Source of the DNA: Rhodoferax sp.
GTDB lineage: Bacteria > Pseudomonadota > Gammaproteobacteria > Burkholderiales > Burkholderiaceae_C
NCBI RefSeq assembly: GCF_028688795.1
Contig: NZ_JAQTXM010000033.1
Span: 1 to 46,976 of the forward strand
Direction: 5' to 3'
Length of the DNA stretch: 46,976 nt
In this document: positions 26,682 through 35,017 of the stretch, in pieces
Numbering within the stretch: the first letter of the stretch is position 1
Layout of the letters: the number at the start of each line of letters is the position of its first letter
Translations under genes and position numbers: made by a program
The notes under the pieces: model-generated
The model's input: only the letters and a program-made list of their open reading frames with translations
The model's database searches: none
What the model was told of the DNA's origin: nothing

Positions 26682-27725
26682 TCAAAGCCCGGCCTTGATT
26701 TTTTCGGCTACGTCAGGGGCTACCCAGGTGGTCCAGATTTCTGGGTGCGACTTCAAGAAGTATTTGGCACCGTCTTCGCCGGTGGCCTGGTTGTCGGTCA
26801 TCCAGGCCAGCAACTGGTTCACGGTGTCATTGCGCCAGCTGCGCGTTTCCAGGTAGCCAACAGCCGGACCACCTGCCTTCTTGAAGCTGTCTGTGATCAC
26901 GGTAAAGACCACTGCTTTAGGCCAGTCGCTCTTGACGGGTTTTTCACAGTCCACCTTGGTGTTACAGCCCTCAAAGCCTTTTTTGTCGAGCGGCACCCCG
27001 GCGTCCAACTTGACCATTTCGTACTTGCCCAGAATTGATGTGGGTGCCCAGTAGTAGCCCAGCCAGCCTTGCTTACGCTCATAGGCTTTGGCGATGGAGC
27101 CATCCAGGCCCGCAGCGGAGCCAGTGTTGACCAAAACAAACCCTTTTTTGGCGGCATCCCAGGCCTTGAACGCGGCCCCGGTGGTGAGCTGGCAGTTCCA
27201 GCCGGCCGGACAGTTGTAAATGCCGCCTTTGTCTTTGACTTCAGGGGCCGGGAACAGTTTGGGTTGCTTCAGGGCGTCGTCAATGGTTTTGATCTCGGGG
27301 TGGGCTTCGGCCAGGTACTTGGGAATCCACCAGCCTTCAATGCCGCCGTCTGTCAGGGCCTCGGCAGCGTAATGCAAGCGGCCCGCTTTTACGGCAGCAT
27401 CCAGCGGCTCACGCACGGCATTGATCCAGGCTTCGGGCGCCACATCGGGCTTGCCCTTTTCCATCATGGCGGTCAGTGTGGGCATGGTGTCGCCAGGGAC
27501 GAGTTCCACATCACAGCCGTAACCCTTGCTCAGAATAATCTTGTCGATGTGTGCCAGTACTTCTGCCGACTGCCAGTTCATGTTGGCCACGGTGACCTTG
27601 CCACAGGCCGTCGCTGCGGGTTGCATCGCCGCGATAGGCGCTGCTGCCTCTTCCTTTTTGCTACAAGCTGATAAGGCAATGACTGCAGCGAGGACTGTCA
27701 ACGCGAGTTGTGGGGATTTTTTCAT
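26682..27725 (-). CDS. proX: Glycine betaine/proline-binding lipoprotein ProX
   Basis: This 347-residue substrate-binding protein has the lipobox LSACS, so it is probably membrane-tethered. OpuAC/ProX blocks include VTVANMNWQSAEVLAHID, EAWINAVREP, GGIEGWWIPKYLAEAHPEI and a Trp-rich pocket segment KQGWLGYYWAPTS. Extra Cys pairs (YNCPAGWNCQL and CNTKVDC) suggest disulphides. AGAGATG precedes ATG 27725. It is the first gene of proXWV and is preceded by a 470-bp gap with several short palindromes. Confidence 0.93.
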   Translation of the reverse strand: MKKSPQLALTVLAAVIALSACSKKEEAAAPIAAMQPAATACGKVTVANMNWQSAEVLAHIDKIILSKGYGCDVELVPGDTMPTLTAMMEKGKPDVAPEAWINAVREPLDAAVKAGRLHYAAEALTDGGIEGWWIPKYLAEAHPEIKTIDDALKQPKLFPAPEVKDKGGIYNCPAGWNCQLTTGAAFKAWDAAKKGFVLVNTGSAAGLDGSIAKAYERKQGWLGYYWAPTSILGKYEMVKLDAGVPLDKKGFEGCNTKVDCEKPVKSDWPKAVVFTVITDSFKKAGGPAVGYLETRSWRNDTVNQLLAWMTDNQATGEDGAKYFLKSHPEIWTTWVAPDVAEKIKAGL

Positions 27726-27790
27726 GGCATCTCTTAATAAGGTTAAAAACGTGTGCTGCAGCAAAAAATGCCACCAAGTGCGTGGACGAC

Positions 27791-27826
27791 GATTTAATCG
27801 GTTTTGAAACCAACAGTCAGTCTGTT
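27791..27826. promoter_or_regulatory. Row of three short palindromes upstream of proX
   Basis: GATT-T-AATC (27791-27799), GGTTT-TG-AAACC (27800-27811) and AACAG-N5-CTGTT (27812-27826) lie end to end, 65-100 bp upstream of the proX start. They are candidate operator sites for an osmotic regulator. Confidence 0.35.
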
Positions 27827-28031
27827 AGCGCACACTCAAGGCGACAACTGCGGAACTTGCGGCAGGGCAAAGAGGCAAAACACAGAATCCAGGCACTCAG
27901 AAAAGCGTAGGAAAAGGGATTAAAACGATCCCTACTGTGTCTTGTAACGACAAACAATTATATTTGATCAAATGTAATTGTCGCTGTCTTTTAATACTCA
28001 GTCAAGAATATAAAACTCAGTCGATATTCAT

Positions 28032-28077
28032 TTTTGGTGATTTATGTCGCATTGATGCCCCGCAGGCATCACCAAAA
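28032..28077. promoter_or_regulatory. Long imperfect hairpin upstream of the MFS gene
   Basis: TTTTGGTGAT (28032-28041) is complementary over 10 bp to ATCACCAAAA (28068-28077). Inside, TGATGCC (28053-28059) pairs with GGCATCA (28065-28071). The two stems overlap at 28068-28071, so they partly exclude each other. No T-run follows. Confidence 0.4.
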
Positions 28078-28195
28078 CACCAGTTGTCCTGCATGCGCGC
28101 GGTCAATTGCAGTTCACGAACGAGGACAAAAGAAGTCAAGTTTCATCACGGGCAGTTGACGCGCTCCGCGCAACCCTAAAAGCTAAGGAGTCCTT

Positions 28196-29455
28196 TTGCG
28201 AAATTTGTTGCTGCCGCTGATGTCGCTTCTGAGCGGCGTTGGTCTGCTGGTGGTGGGCACCGGTTTGTTGTTTTCCGTGATTGGCGCCCAGGCTGGGTCC
28301 GCCAATTTTCCGGTGCTGGTCACGGGGCTGATCATGTCGGCTTATTTTGGCGGTTTCATTTTTGGCACCTACTGGTGCCCCGCGGTGATCCGGCGCGTGG
28401 GGCACATTCGCGCCTTTGCCGCCATGGCGTCCATCGCCTCAACCGTGCCGCTTTTGCATGCCCTGTGGCTGAACCCGTGGTTTTGGGGCGGTTTGCGTTT
28501 TGTGACGGGGGTCTGTCTGGTTGGCCTTTACATTGTGGTGGAGAGTTGGTTGAACGTGCTGGCGCAAAGCCACCAGCGCGGCAAGGTGTTTGCTGCCTAC
28601 ATGGCCATCAGCGGTGTCGCCATGGCGCTGGGCAATTGGCTGATTCTGGTGGGTGACCGGCTGGGCTTTGTTCCTTTTGTGATGGTTTCCATCATGTTTT
28701 CTTTTGCCCTGCTGCCGATCACCCTGACACCGGTGGCCGAGCCCGAGCCCACAGCCGCGCCCAAGCTGGCCTTGATGGCGTTGTTTGCCACCTCGCCCAT
28801 TGGTGTGCTGGGCGCCGTTGCGTCGGGCTTGTTGACGGGTGCTTTTTACAGCCTGGGCCATGTGTTTGGCCAGCGGGTGGGGTTTAGCGAGCTGGGTATT
28901 GCCACCTTCATGGCCGCCACCATTCTGGGTGGGGCGGCGTTTCAGTGGCCGGTGGGGCACCTGTCTGACAGAAACGACCGGCGTTGGGTGCTGTTCTGGG
29001 TGTGCGCGGCAGGCGCGGCAGTGGCCATGGCCGGGTTTTATTTTGCACTGAAGTCCGAAGCGGCCTTGATCGTCTTGGGTGTGGTTTACGGCGGCCTGAC
29101 CTTCACGGTGTATGGGCTGTGCGTGGCACACGTTAATGACCTGATTGACCGCAGCAGGGTGCTGCAGGTGACAAGCGGTTTGCTGTTGTTGCACGGTGTG
29201 GGTGCCACCGTGGGGCCAACGCTGGCAGGCGGCCTGATGGACTGGTTGGGCCCGGGCAGCCTGCTGCTTTATTTCACCGGCGTGCTGGTGTCATTGGCCG
29301 TGTTGATTGTGTATTTCATCCGGGCCATACCGAAAAACCGGGGTGAGCCCGGTCAAAAAGACGGCTTCGTGGCCATGGGCAGCAGCTCACCCGCGTTGTT
29401 GCAACTTGACCCACGGGGTGAGTCGGCCGACACTGTGCGCGAACCTTCTGCCTGA
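28196..29455 (+). CDS. MFS transporter (YcaD-like)
   Basis: This 419-residue major facilitator protein has about 12 predicted helices. LIMSAYFGGFIFGTYWCP, VESWLNVLAQSHQRGKVFAAYMA and QWPVGHLSDRNDRRWV resemble the YcaD branch of the superfamily. The start is TTG 28196: AAGGAG lies 5 nt upstream and the reading opens MRNLLLPLMSLL at the first helix, while no nearby ATG fits. The substrate is unknown. It is convergent with the MDR oxidoreductase (28-bp gap) and divergent from proXWV. Confidence 0.9.
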   Translation: MRNLLLPLMSLLSGVGLLVVGTGLLFSVIGAQAGSANFPVLVTGLIMSAYFGGFIFGTYWCPAVIRRVGHIRAFAAMASIASTVPLLHALWLNPWFWGGLRFVTGVCLVGLYIVVESWLNVLAQSHQRGKVFAAYMAISGVAMALGNWLILVGDRLGFVPFVMVSIMFSFALLPITLTPVAEPEPTAAPKLALMALFATSPIGVLGAVASGLLTGAFYSLGHVFGQRVGFSELGIATFMAATILGGAAFQWPVGHLSDRNDRRWVLFWVCAAGAAVAMAGFYFALKSEAALIVLGVVYGGLTFTVYGLCVAHVNDLIDRSRVLQVTSGLLLLHGVGATVGPTLAGGLMDWLGPGSLLLYFTGVLVSLAVLIVYFIRAIPKNRGEPGQKDGFVAMGSSSPALLQLDPRGESADTVREPSA

Positions 29456-29483
29456 GGCTATCTCCCACAAACTGACCCACGCG

Positions 29484-30485
29484 TCACTGGGGTGGCACCA
29501 GCGCAAATTTGCCAACGTGGGTTTTATTGAGAAATTCGCGTTGAGCTTGCGCCATGTCTTGCAGCGCAAAGGTCTTGACCAGCATGGGCCGAATCTCACC
29601 GCGTTCAATGTAGGTGATCAGGTTGGCAAAGACTGGCTCAGCCCAAGTGGTACAGCCCAGCAGGCTGATGTTGTTGAGGTAAAGGGTGCGCAAATCCAGG
29701 CTGACTTGTGGGCCGGCAATGGCCCCAGAGGTGACATAGCGCCCACCACTTTTGATCAACTTGAGCATCAGTGCAAAACTTGGTCCGGCCACGTTGTCGA
29801 CCACAAGATCGGCCATGTGTGCGGGTAAACCTGCCAAATCATCGCCGTCTCTAGCCAGCACGCGGTCGGCGCCCAGGGCTGCAACCTGCGCCATCTTGGC
29901 GCGCCCGCAAATGGCGGTGACAAAGGCCCCGCGGCGCTTCGCGAGTTGAACCACGGCCGAGCCCACCCCGCCGGAGGCGCCTGTGACCACCACGTGTTCA
30001 CCCGCCACCAGATTGGCGCGGTGCAACATATTTTCTGCGGTGCCAAAAGTGCAAGGCATGGTGCCAAGTTCCGCATCGCTCCACGCGCTGTTCACCGGGA
30101 AGACCTCTGAGGCCGGCGCTGTGACAAATTGGGCAAATGCGCCGTCAAAGTCAGACCCCAGCCAGACGTTGTCCATCGAGGGAAATCCCCGCGGTCGCAT
30201 ACATGGCCGCACTAGCACGCGCAGCCCCATTAAGGGTTGGTGCTCGGGGTTGGTCACAGCCACCACTCGGCCACAGCAGTCTGTGCCTTGAATGAGGGGA
30301 AACGGGGTGGTCTGCTGCCAGCCACCGTCACCATACCAGCCAATCCGGGTGTTGATGTCGGTGGGGTTGACGCTGGAGGCCAGCACCTGTAACAGGACAT
30401 CGCCTGCAGCCAGGCTTGGCAGCGGTACGTCGGTATAAACCAGCTTTTCATAGCCACCCTGACCAGTGGTGACAACGGCCTTCAT
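29484..30485 (-). CDS. Zinc-free MDR oxidoreductase, NADPH:quinone reductase-like
   Basis: This 333-residue medium-chain dehydrogenase/reductase has the GroES-like N-terminal domain (VTTGQGGYEKLVYTDVPLPS and SSVNPTDINTRIG) and a Rossmann domain with VTGASGGVGSAVVQLAKRRGA. The structural-zinc cysteines of alcohol dehydrogenases are absent, which places it in the quinone reductase group. It would use NADPH on a quinone or enone. The start at ATG 30485 (MKAVVTTG) is standard. The substrate is not determinable here. Confidence 0.88.
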   Translation of the reverse strand: MKAVVTTGQGGYEKLVYTDVPLPSLAAGDVLLQVLASSVNPTDINTRIGWYGDGGWQQTTPFPLIQGTDCCGRVVAVTNPEHQPLMGLRVLVRPCMRPRGFPSMDNVWLGSDFDGAFAQFVTAPASEVFPVNSAWSDAELGTMPCTFGTAENMLHRANLVAGEHVVVTGASGGVGSAVVQLAKRRGAFVTAICGRAKMAQVAALGADRVLARDGDDLAGLPAHMADLVVDNVAGPSFALMLKLIKSGGRYVTSGAIAGPQVSLDLRTLYLNNISLLGCTTWAEPVFANLITYIERGEIRPMLVKTFALQDMAQAQREFLNKTHVGKFALVPPQ

Positions 30486-30530
30486 CGCGCGATCCTTGAT
30501 GGTTCGGGTAGCGTTGGCGAATGCTTGAGC

Positions 30531-31025
30531 CTATTGGTTACGGGCAGCACCCGTGCCTTGCGTATTCAGTCGGTCTTCCAACTCGCCAATGTAGGCACTG
30601 AGCGAGTTCCCGCTTTGCTCGACCGAGGTGCGCAGGGTTTTTTCCAGCGCATCCAGACGCACCAGCACAGCCTGCTGCCCGGCACTGTCTTGCTCGGCGC
30701 GTTGTTTCAGGCCGGCCTCCAGAAAAGTGCGCAGTTCGGTAAAGCGTGAGGCCTCGGCTTTGTCGGCCAGCTCGCGGTTAAGTTGCAGCTCTTTGGCGTT
30801 GCGGCGCGTATCAAACAGCACGGTGGACTGAAGGTACAGCACATACACCATGAAGTAGGCCACCACAAACACCAGCAGCCCCAGCATGATCATGCCAATG
30901 GGCGCCTGCAGGGTGGCGACACCAAACGACAACGTGCTGTTGGTCAGAAAAACGCTCCAGTTCAGCGCTGTAAATGCACCAATGAGCGTGAGAATCAAAA
31001 TTAAAAACAGGCTGCGTATGCGCAT
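30531..31025 (-). CDS. LapA-domain (DUF1049) inner-membrane protein
   Basis: This 164-residue protein has two helices (LFLILILTLIGAFTALNW and IGMIMLGLLVFVVAYFMVYVL) separated by about 20 residues, the LapA/DUF1049 arrangement, followed by a ~90-residue charged, probably coiled-coil tail. LapA (YciS) acts with LapB in lipopolysaccharide assembly, but the tail here is longer than in YciS and no lapB is adjacent. GGAG precedes ATG 31025. It diverges from the sensor kinase gene. Confidence 0.82.
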   Translation of the reverse strand: MRIRSLFLILILTLIGAFTALNWSVFLTNSTLSFGVATLQAPIGMIMLGLLVFVVAYFMVYVLYLQSTVLFDTRRNAKELQLNRELADKAEASRFTELRTFLEAGLKQRAEQDSAGQQAVLVRLDALEKTLRTSVEQSGNSLSAYIGELEDRLNTQGTGAARNQ

Positions 31026-31108
31026 GGTGAGCTCCTTGAATGAAGTTGAAGACTTGACCTTCAGGGTACACCACTTGGCTATCATGCAACTCACCACCCT
31101 GGCTTGTT

Positions 31109-33145
31109 ATGCCCCAAACCACTACACCTGCTGCTGACCACACGCTTGACTTTGCCCTGTTGCAGGAGTCGGCTGCACGCCATGGCGGGCGCAACCGCCG
31201 CGCGCTTTGGTGGCTGCTGGGCTTGCTGACGCTGCTGCTGGGATCAGTGGTCACACTGATGCTGTACCTGAACAATTTTGAGCTTGAGGAAGCCGCGCGC
31301 CGCCGTGCGGCTGACGCCCAGTGGCTGGAGCAAAGCGTGCAGTTTCACTTCCGTCGGCTTGAAGATGATTTGCTGGTGCTGGCGCGTCAGGCGGTGCAAA
31401 ACCGCACGGCGGCAGACAGTCGTTTGCTTGCGGACCCACATGACCTGAAGGCTGGCCTGTTGTGGCGCGAACCGGGGATCATCCTCTCCCGCGGCTGGAT
31501 TGCTGCCGGGCAGGTCAATGACTTGCGGGTAGGCCCTGAGCGCTGGCAGCTGGACTGGCGCGCCCACCCTGACAACACACAGGCCCTGGCGCTCATGCAA
31601 AGCACCAGCCAGGGGCTGCGCCGCGCCGCCTATGCGGGCCTGATGCTGCAGGCCGATGGCCAGCCCACCGATGTCATCTGGCTGGCCGTGCCCTTCTTTG
31701 ACCGGGGCCAGTTTGCCGGCAACTACCTGGCGGCGGTGTCGGTGGAGCGGGCGCTGGCAGCCCTGGTGCCGGGCTGGTTCACGCAGGACCACAGCGTGCA
31801 GCTGCTCACCGATGAGGCCACGGGGCAACCTGACACCGCGTACCGGGTGGGGCTTAACCTGCCGGGCACCGATTTGTTTGTGCAGGTGGCCCTGACCCAG
31901 ACGCAACCCACTACCGTGCCGCGCATTTTCTTCTTGGTGGCCTTGCTGTTCTTGTCGGGCATGCTCGTGAGCCTGTATGCTTTGCGGCGGGATTTTGCCA
32001 AGCGCCAGCAAGTGGAAGCCTTGTTGCAGGCCCAGGTCGCTTTACGCACGGCCATGGAAAACTCAGTCACCATTGGTTTGCGTGCGTGGGACATGAACGG
32101 CAGGATTTTGTACGTCAACGAGGCTTTTTGCCGAATGGTGGGCTACAGCGCGGCTGAGCTCATTGGCCGCTCAACGCCTTTCCCCTATTGGCCACCAGAC
32201 CAGATGGAACCGTTGCAGCGCGTGCACCACAGCATCATGGCGCAAGGCACCAGCGGTGAAGGCGTCGAGGTGCAGTTTCAGCACCGCGATGGCCATCTGG
32301 TGGATGTATTGATTCACGAAGCGCCCCTGAACACGGCCCGGGGCGAGCAAATGGGCTGGATGAGCTCGGTGCTAGACATCAGCGAGCGCAAACGCGCCCA
32401 GCGCATGGCCGCCCAGCAGCAGGAAAAGCTCGAAGCCTCTGGCCGTTTGGTGGCAGTGGGTGAAGTCGCGTCGACCTTGGCGCACGAATTGAACCAACCC
32501 TTGGGTGCTTTGAGCAGTTTTGCCAATGGCCTGCTCAACCGGTTGAACGACAGCAGCATCAGCTTGCCTGAGCTGTTACCGGTGGTGACGCGCATGGCAG
32601 GCCTGGCCGAGCGGGCGGGTGGCATCATCAAACGCGTGAACGCCTTTGCGCGCCGGCGTGAGTTATCGCGTCAGCGGCTCGATCTGGTGGCCTTGTTGCA
32701 ACGTGTGCTGGTGTTGTTGGATGACGAGCAGGCGGTGCCTCCGGCCTGGGCGCTGCCGGATCACCCGATCTGGGTGGATGCTGACGAGTTGCTGCTGGAG
32801 CATTTGGTGACCAATCTGGTTGGCAATGCGCAAGACTGGGCGCCCCACGGGGGCCAGTTGCCCCAGGTCTGGGTCAGTTTGCGGCTGGATGCGGCGCAGG
32901 GCATGGCGGTGTTGTCGGTAACTGATACCGGCCCGGGTGTCAGCGAAGACGCGCAGGCCACCATCTTCAATGCCTTTGTCAGCCGAAAAGAAGGCGGCAT
33001 GGGCATGGGCCTGGCCATTTGCCGCTCGATTGTCGAAGCCCACCATGGTCGCATCGAGGTGGCGCGCGATCCACTGCTGGGTGGTGCCTGTTTTACCGTG
33101 TTGTTGCCGCTGGCCAATCAAAGTCAACCCAAGGAAAAACCATGA
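31109..33145 (+). CDS. dctS: Membrane sensor histidine kinase, DctS-like
   Basis: This 678-residue kinase has TM1 at about 33-54, a periplasmic sensor of about 220 residues, TM2 near residues 273-293, a PAS domain (about 320-430: LRAWDMNGRILYVNEAFCRMVGYS), then HisKA with H459 in LAHELNQPLGALSSF. The ATPase domain has NLVGNAQDW, DTGPGVS and GMGMGLAICRSIVEAHHG. The architecture and the LuxR-type partner match DctS/DctR, which control C4-dicarboxylate TRAP uptake in Rhodobacter. The gene overlaps its partner by ATGA. The TRAP operon lies about 18 kb away in this window, so regulation of it is inferred. Confidence 0.85.
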   Translation: MPQTTTPAADHTLDFALLQESAARHGGRNRRALWWLLGLLTLLLGSVVTLMLYLNNFELEEAARRRAADAQWLEQSVQFHFRRLEDDLLVLARQAVQNRTAADSRLLADPHDLKAGLLWREPGIILSRGWIAAGQVNDLRVGPERWQLDWRAHPDNTQALALMQSTSQGLRRAAYAGLMLQADGQPTDVIWLAVPFFDRGQFAGNYLAAVSVERALAALVPGWFTQDHSVQLLTDEATGQPDTAYRVGLNLPGTDLFVQVALTQTQPTTVPRIFFLVALLFLSGMLVSLYALRRDFAKRQQVEALLQAQVALRTAMENSVTIGLRAWDMNGRILYVNEAFCRMVGYSAAELIGRSTPFPYWPPDQMEPLQRVHHSIMAQGTSGEGVEVQFQHRDGHLVDVLIHEAPLNTARGEQMGWMSSVLDISERKRAQRMAAQQQEKLEASGRLVAVGEVASTLAHELNQPLGALSSFANGLLNRLNDSSISLPELLPVVTRMAGLAERAGGIIKRVNAFARRRELSRQRLDLVALLQRVLVLLDDEQAVPPAWALPDHPIWVDADELLLEHLVTNLVGNAQDWAPHGGQLPQVWVSLRLDAAQGMAVLSVTDTGPGVSEDAQATIFNAFVSRKEGGMGMGLAICRSIVEAHHGRIEVARDPLLGGACFTVLLPLANQSQPKEKP

Positions 33146-33765
33146 CCCGTCCCCGCGTGCACATCGTCGATGACGACCCCGACATCCGCGATGGCCTGGC
33201 CTGGCTGTTTGACTCGCGCGGTTTTCAGTGCGCCACCTGGGACGGTGGCCCATCGTTTCTGGACGGCGCAAGAGCCCTCAACGGCGACTGGGGTTGCGCC
33301 GTGGTGCTGCTCGACATGCGCATGGCCCCGCTGTCGGGCAGCATGACCTTTGAGCGCCTGAAAGCCCTGAGCTGCCCGTGGCCCGTCCTGTTTTTGACTG
33401 GCCACGGTGATGTCGGCACAGCAGTGGCCGCCGTCAAACAGGGCGCCTGGGACTTTCTGGAAAAGCCGTTTCAGGACAATGAGCTGGTGGACCGCGTACA
33501 GCAAGCGCTGGCGGCCGCCAGTGCCGCGCAGCAGGACGACAGCGAGACGCAGCGACTGCGCCAGGCGCTGTTGTCCTTGAGCCCGCGTGAGCGCGAGGTG
33601 CTTGATGAGCTGGTGCGCGGGCACTACAACAAAAACATCGCCGACCATCTGGGCATCACGCCGCGCACGGTGGAATTTCACCGGTCCAATATTTTTGAGA
33701 AAATGGGTGTCAGCTCGGCCATTGAACTGGCCCACAAACTGGGGCGATTGCAGTCGACAAGTTGA
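33142..33765 (+). CDS. dctR: FixJ/LuxR-family response regulator, DctR-like
   Basis: This 207-residue regulator has a receiver with phosphoacceptor D58 in VVLLDMRMAP, Thr/Lys switch residues (FLTGHGD and EKPFQDNE) and a C-terminal LuxR helix-turn-helix (LSPREREVLDELVRGHYNKNIADHLGITPRTVEFHR). Domain order and size match the FixJ/DctR group. It starts inside the kinase stop (ATGA). It is a candidate for binding the block shared by dctP and the chemoreceptor gene. A repeat copy follows the stop. Confidence 0.87.
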   Translation: MTRPRVHIVDDDPDIRDGLAWLFDSRGFQCATWDGGPSFLDGARALNGDWGCAVVLLDMRMAPLSGSMTFERLKALSCPWPVLFLTGHGDVGTAVAAVKQGAWDFLEKPFQDNELVDRVQQALAAASAAQQDDSETQRLRQALLSLSPREREVLDELVRGHYNKNIADHLGITPRTVEFHRSNIFEKMGVSSAIELAHKLGRLQSTS

Positions 33766-33767
33766 AC

Positions 33768-33828
33768 ATAAAATTGGCCTGCAGCCCTTATTTAATGAGC
33801 GCGGATGGCTATGTTAAATATAGCTAAT
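33768..33828 (-). repeat. Dispersed two-hairpin intergenic repeat, copy 5
   Basis: The minus strand reads TTAGCTATATTTAACATAGC, then CCGCGCTC, then ATAAGGGCTGCAGGCC. It is the most diverged copy, lying just past the response regulator stop and antisense to it. Confidence 0.6.
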
Positions 33829-33898
33829 GGCGGCCCGCAATTTCGCGGCAAAATCAGCAGATGCGCGGGTTCGCAGCGCTTTTTTCAAGGATATTTTC

Positions 33899-35008
33899 AT
33901 GAGTAAGCCCATCAAACGCATTGCAATCAATACCGGTGGTGGCGACGCACCAGGGCTGAACGCGGTGATTCAGTCGGTCGTGATTGCCGCCGACAACCTG
34001 GGCTGGCAGTGTTATGGCATTCGCGATGGTTTCAACGGCATCATGTTTCCCGAGCGCTACCCCGAAGGCGGTGTGTACCGGCTGACGCGGGACAAGGTGC
34101 GCGGTATCGGCCACCTGGGCGGCACCATTCTGGGCACCACCAACAAGGGCAACCCCTTGCATTTCCCGGTGAACATGCCAGACGGCTCGGTGCGTGAGAT
34201 TGACCGCTCGGACGAGATTCTGACCTACTTTGGCACGCACGAGATTGATGCCCTGGTGTCCATTGGCGGTGACGGCTCGCTGACCATTGCCGACGCGCTG
34301 CACCGCAAGGGCCTGCGCGTGGTGGGCGTGCCCAAAACCATTGACAACGACTTGGATAAAACCTACACAACCTTTGGCTTTGATACCGCCGTGGGTTTTG
34401 CCACCGAGTGCCTGGATCGGCTGCACAGCACGGCCGAAAGTCACCAGCGCGTCATGGTGGTGGAGGTGATGGGCCGTTACGCCGGCTGGATTGCGTTGCA
34501 CGCTGGCATTGCGGGCAATGCCCATGCCATCCTGATTCCTGAGATCCCTTTTGACCTGGACCAGGTCAGCGCCAAGATCCGTGAGCGTGAGGCCAATGGC
34601 CACCTGTACTCGATCGTCGTGGTGGCTGAAGGTGCCCAGGCCAAGGACGGCCACCGCGAGCTGGTGGCTCAGGCTGAGGTGGGCCATGCGGAACGCCTGG
34701 GTGGTATTGGCGAGAACATTGCCCACGCCTTGGCCAACAGCACTGGCAAGGACACCCGGGTGGTGGTACTGGGACACTTGCTGCGCGGTGGCAGCCCCAC
34801 CGCGTTTGACCGCTTGGCAGCTTTGCGCTTTGGCGCCGCCGCCGTGCGTGCGCTCGACGAAGGCCAGACCGGCATCATGGTGGCGCTGGGTTTGCACGGC
34901 GTGGATCACGTGGCCCTGGAGGAGGTGGCTGGCCACATTCGCAATGTGCCCATGGACAGTGACACCCTGCAAACCGGCCGCGATCTTGGCATCAGTTTTG
35001 GGGATTGA
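33899..35008 (+). CDS. pfkA: 6-phosphofructokinase with mixed ATP/PPi-type active-site residues
   Basis: This 369-residue phosphofructokinase phosphorylates fructose 6-phosphate. The phosphoryl-donor loop is IGGDGS (residues 122-127), with Gly at the position where PPi enzymes have Asp. The substrate loop is PKTIDND (145-151), with the Lys seen in PPi-type and group III enzymes rather than the Gly of E. coli PfkA. This combination is known in ATP-dependent group III enzymes of actinomycetes and in plant PFK, so ATP is the likelier donor. AAGGA precedes ATG 33899. The thioredoxin-like gene follows after 9 bp. Confidence 0.9.
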   Translation: MSKPIKRIAINTGGGDAPGLNAVIQSVVIAADNLGWQCYGIRDGFNGIMFPERYPEGGVYRLTRDKVRGIGHLGGTILGTTNKGNPLHFPVNMPDGSVREIDRSDEILTYFGTHEIDALVSIGGDGSLTIADALHRKGLRVVGVPKTIDNDLDKTYTTFGFDTAVGFATECLDRLHSTAESHQRVMVVEVMGRYAGWIALHAGIAGNAHAILIPEIPFDLDQVSAKIREREANGHLYSIVVVAEGAQAKDGHRELVAQAEVGHAERLGGIGENIAHALANSTGKDTRVVVLGHLLRGGSPTAFDRLAALRFGAAAVRALDEGQTGIMVALGLHGVDHVALEEVAGHIRNVPMDSDTLQTGRDLGISFGD

Positions 35009-35017
35009 GGTCGCGCC

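Larger units (their letters stand above)
27726..28195. other. Divergent intergenic region between proX and the MFS gene
   Basis: This 470-bp gap has no convincing gene. It is AT-rich between about 27900 and 28050. Visible structure: palindromes at 27791-27826, an AGGGAT/ATCCCT hairpin (27915-27933), the palindrome ATTTGATCAAAT (27962-27973), ACTCAGTC repeated at 27996 and 28015, and a long hairpin at 28032-28077. I could not find a well-spaced sigma70 promoter for either gene. Confidence 0.6.
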
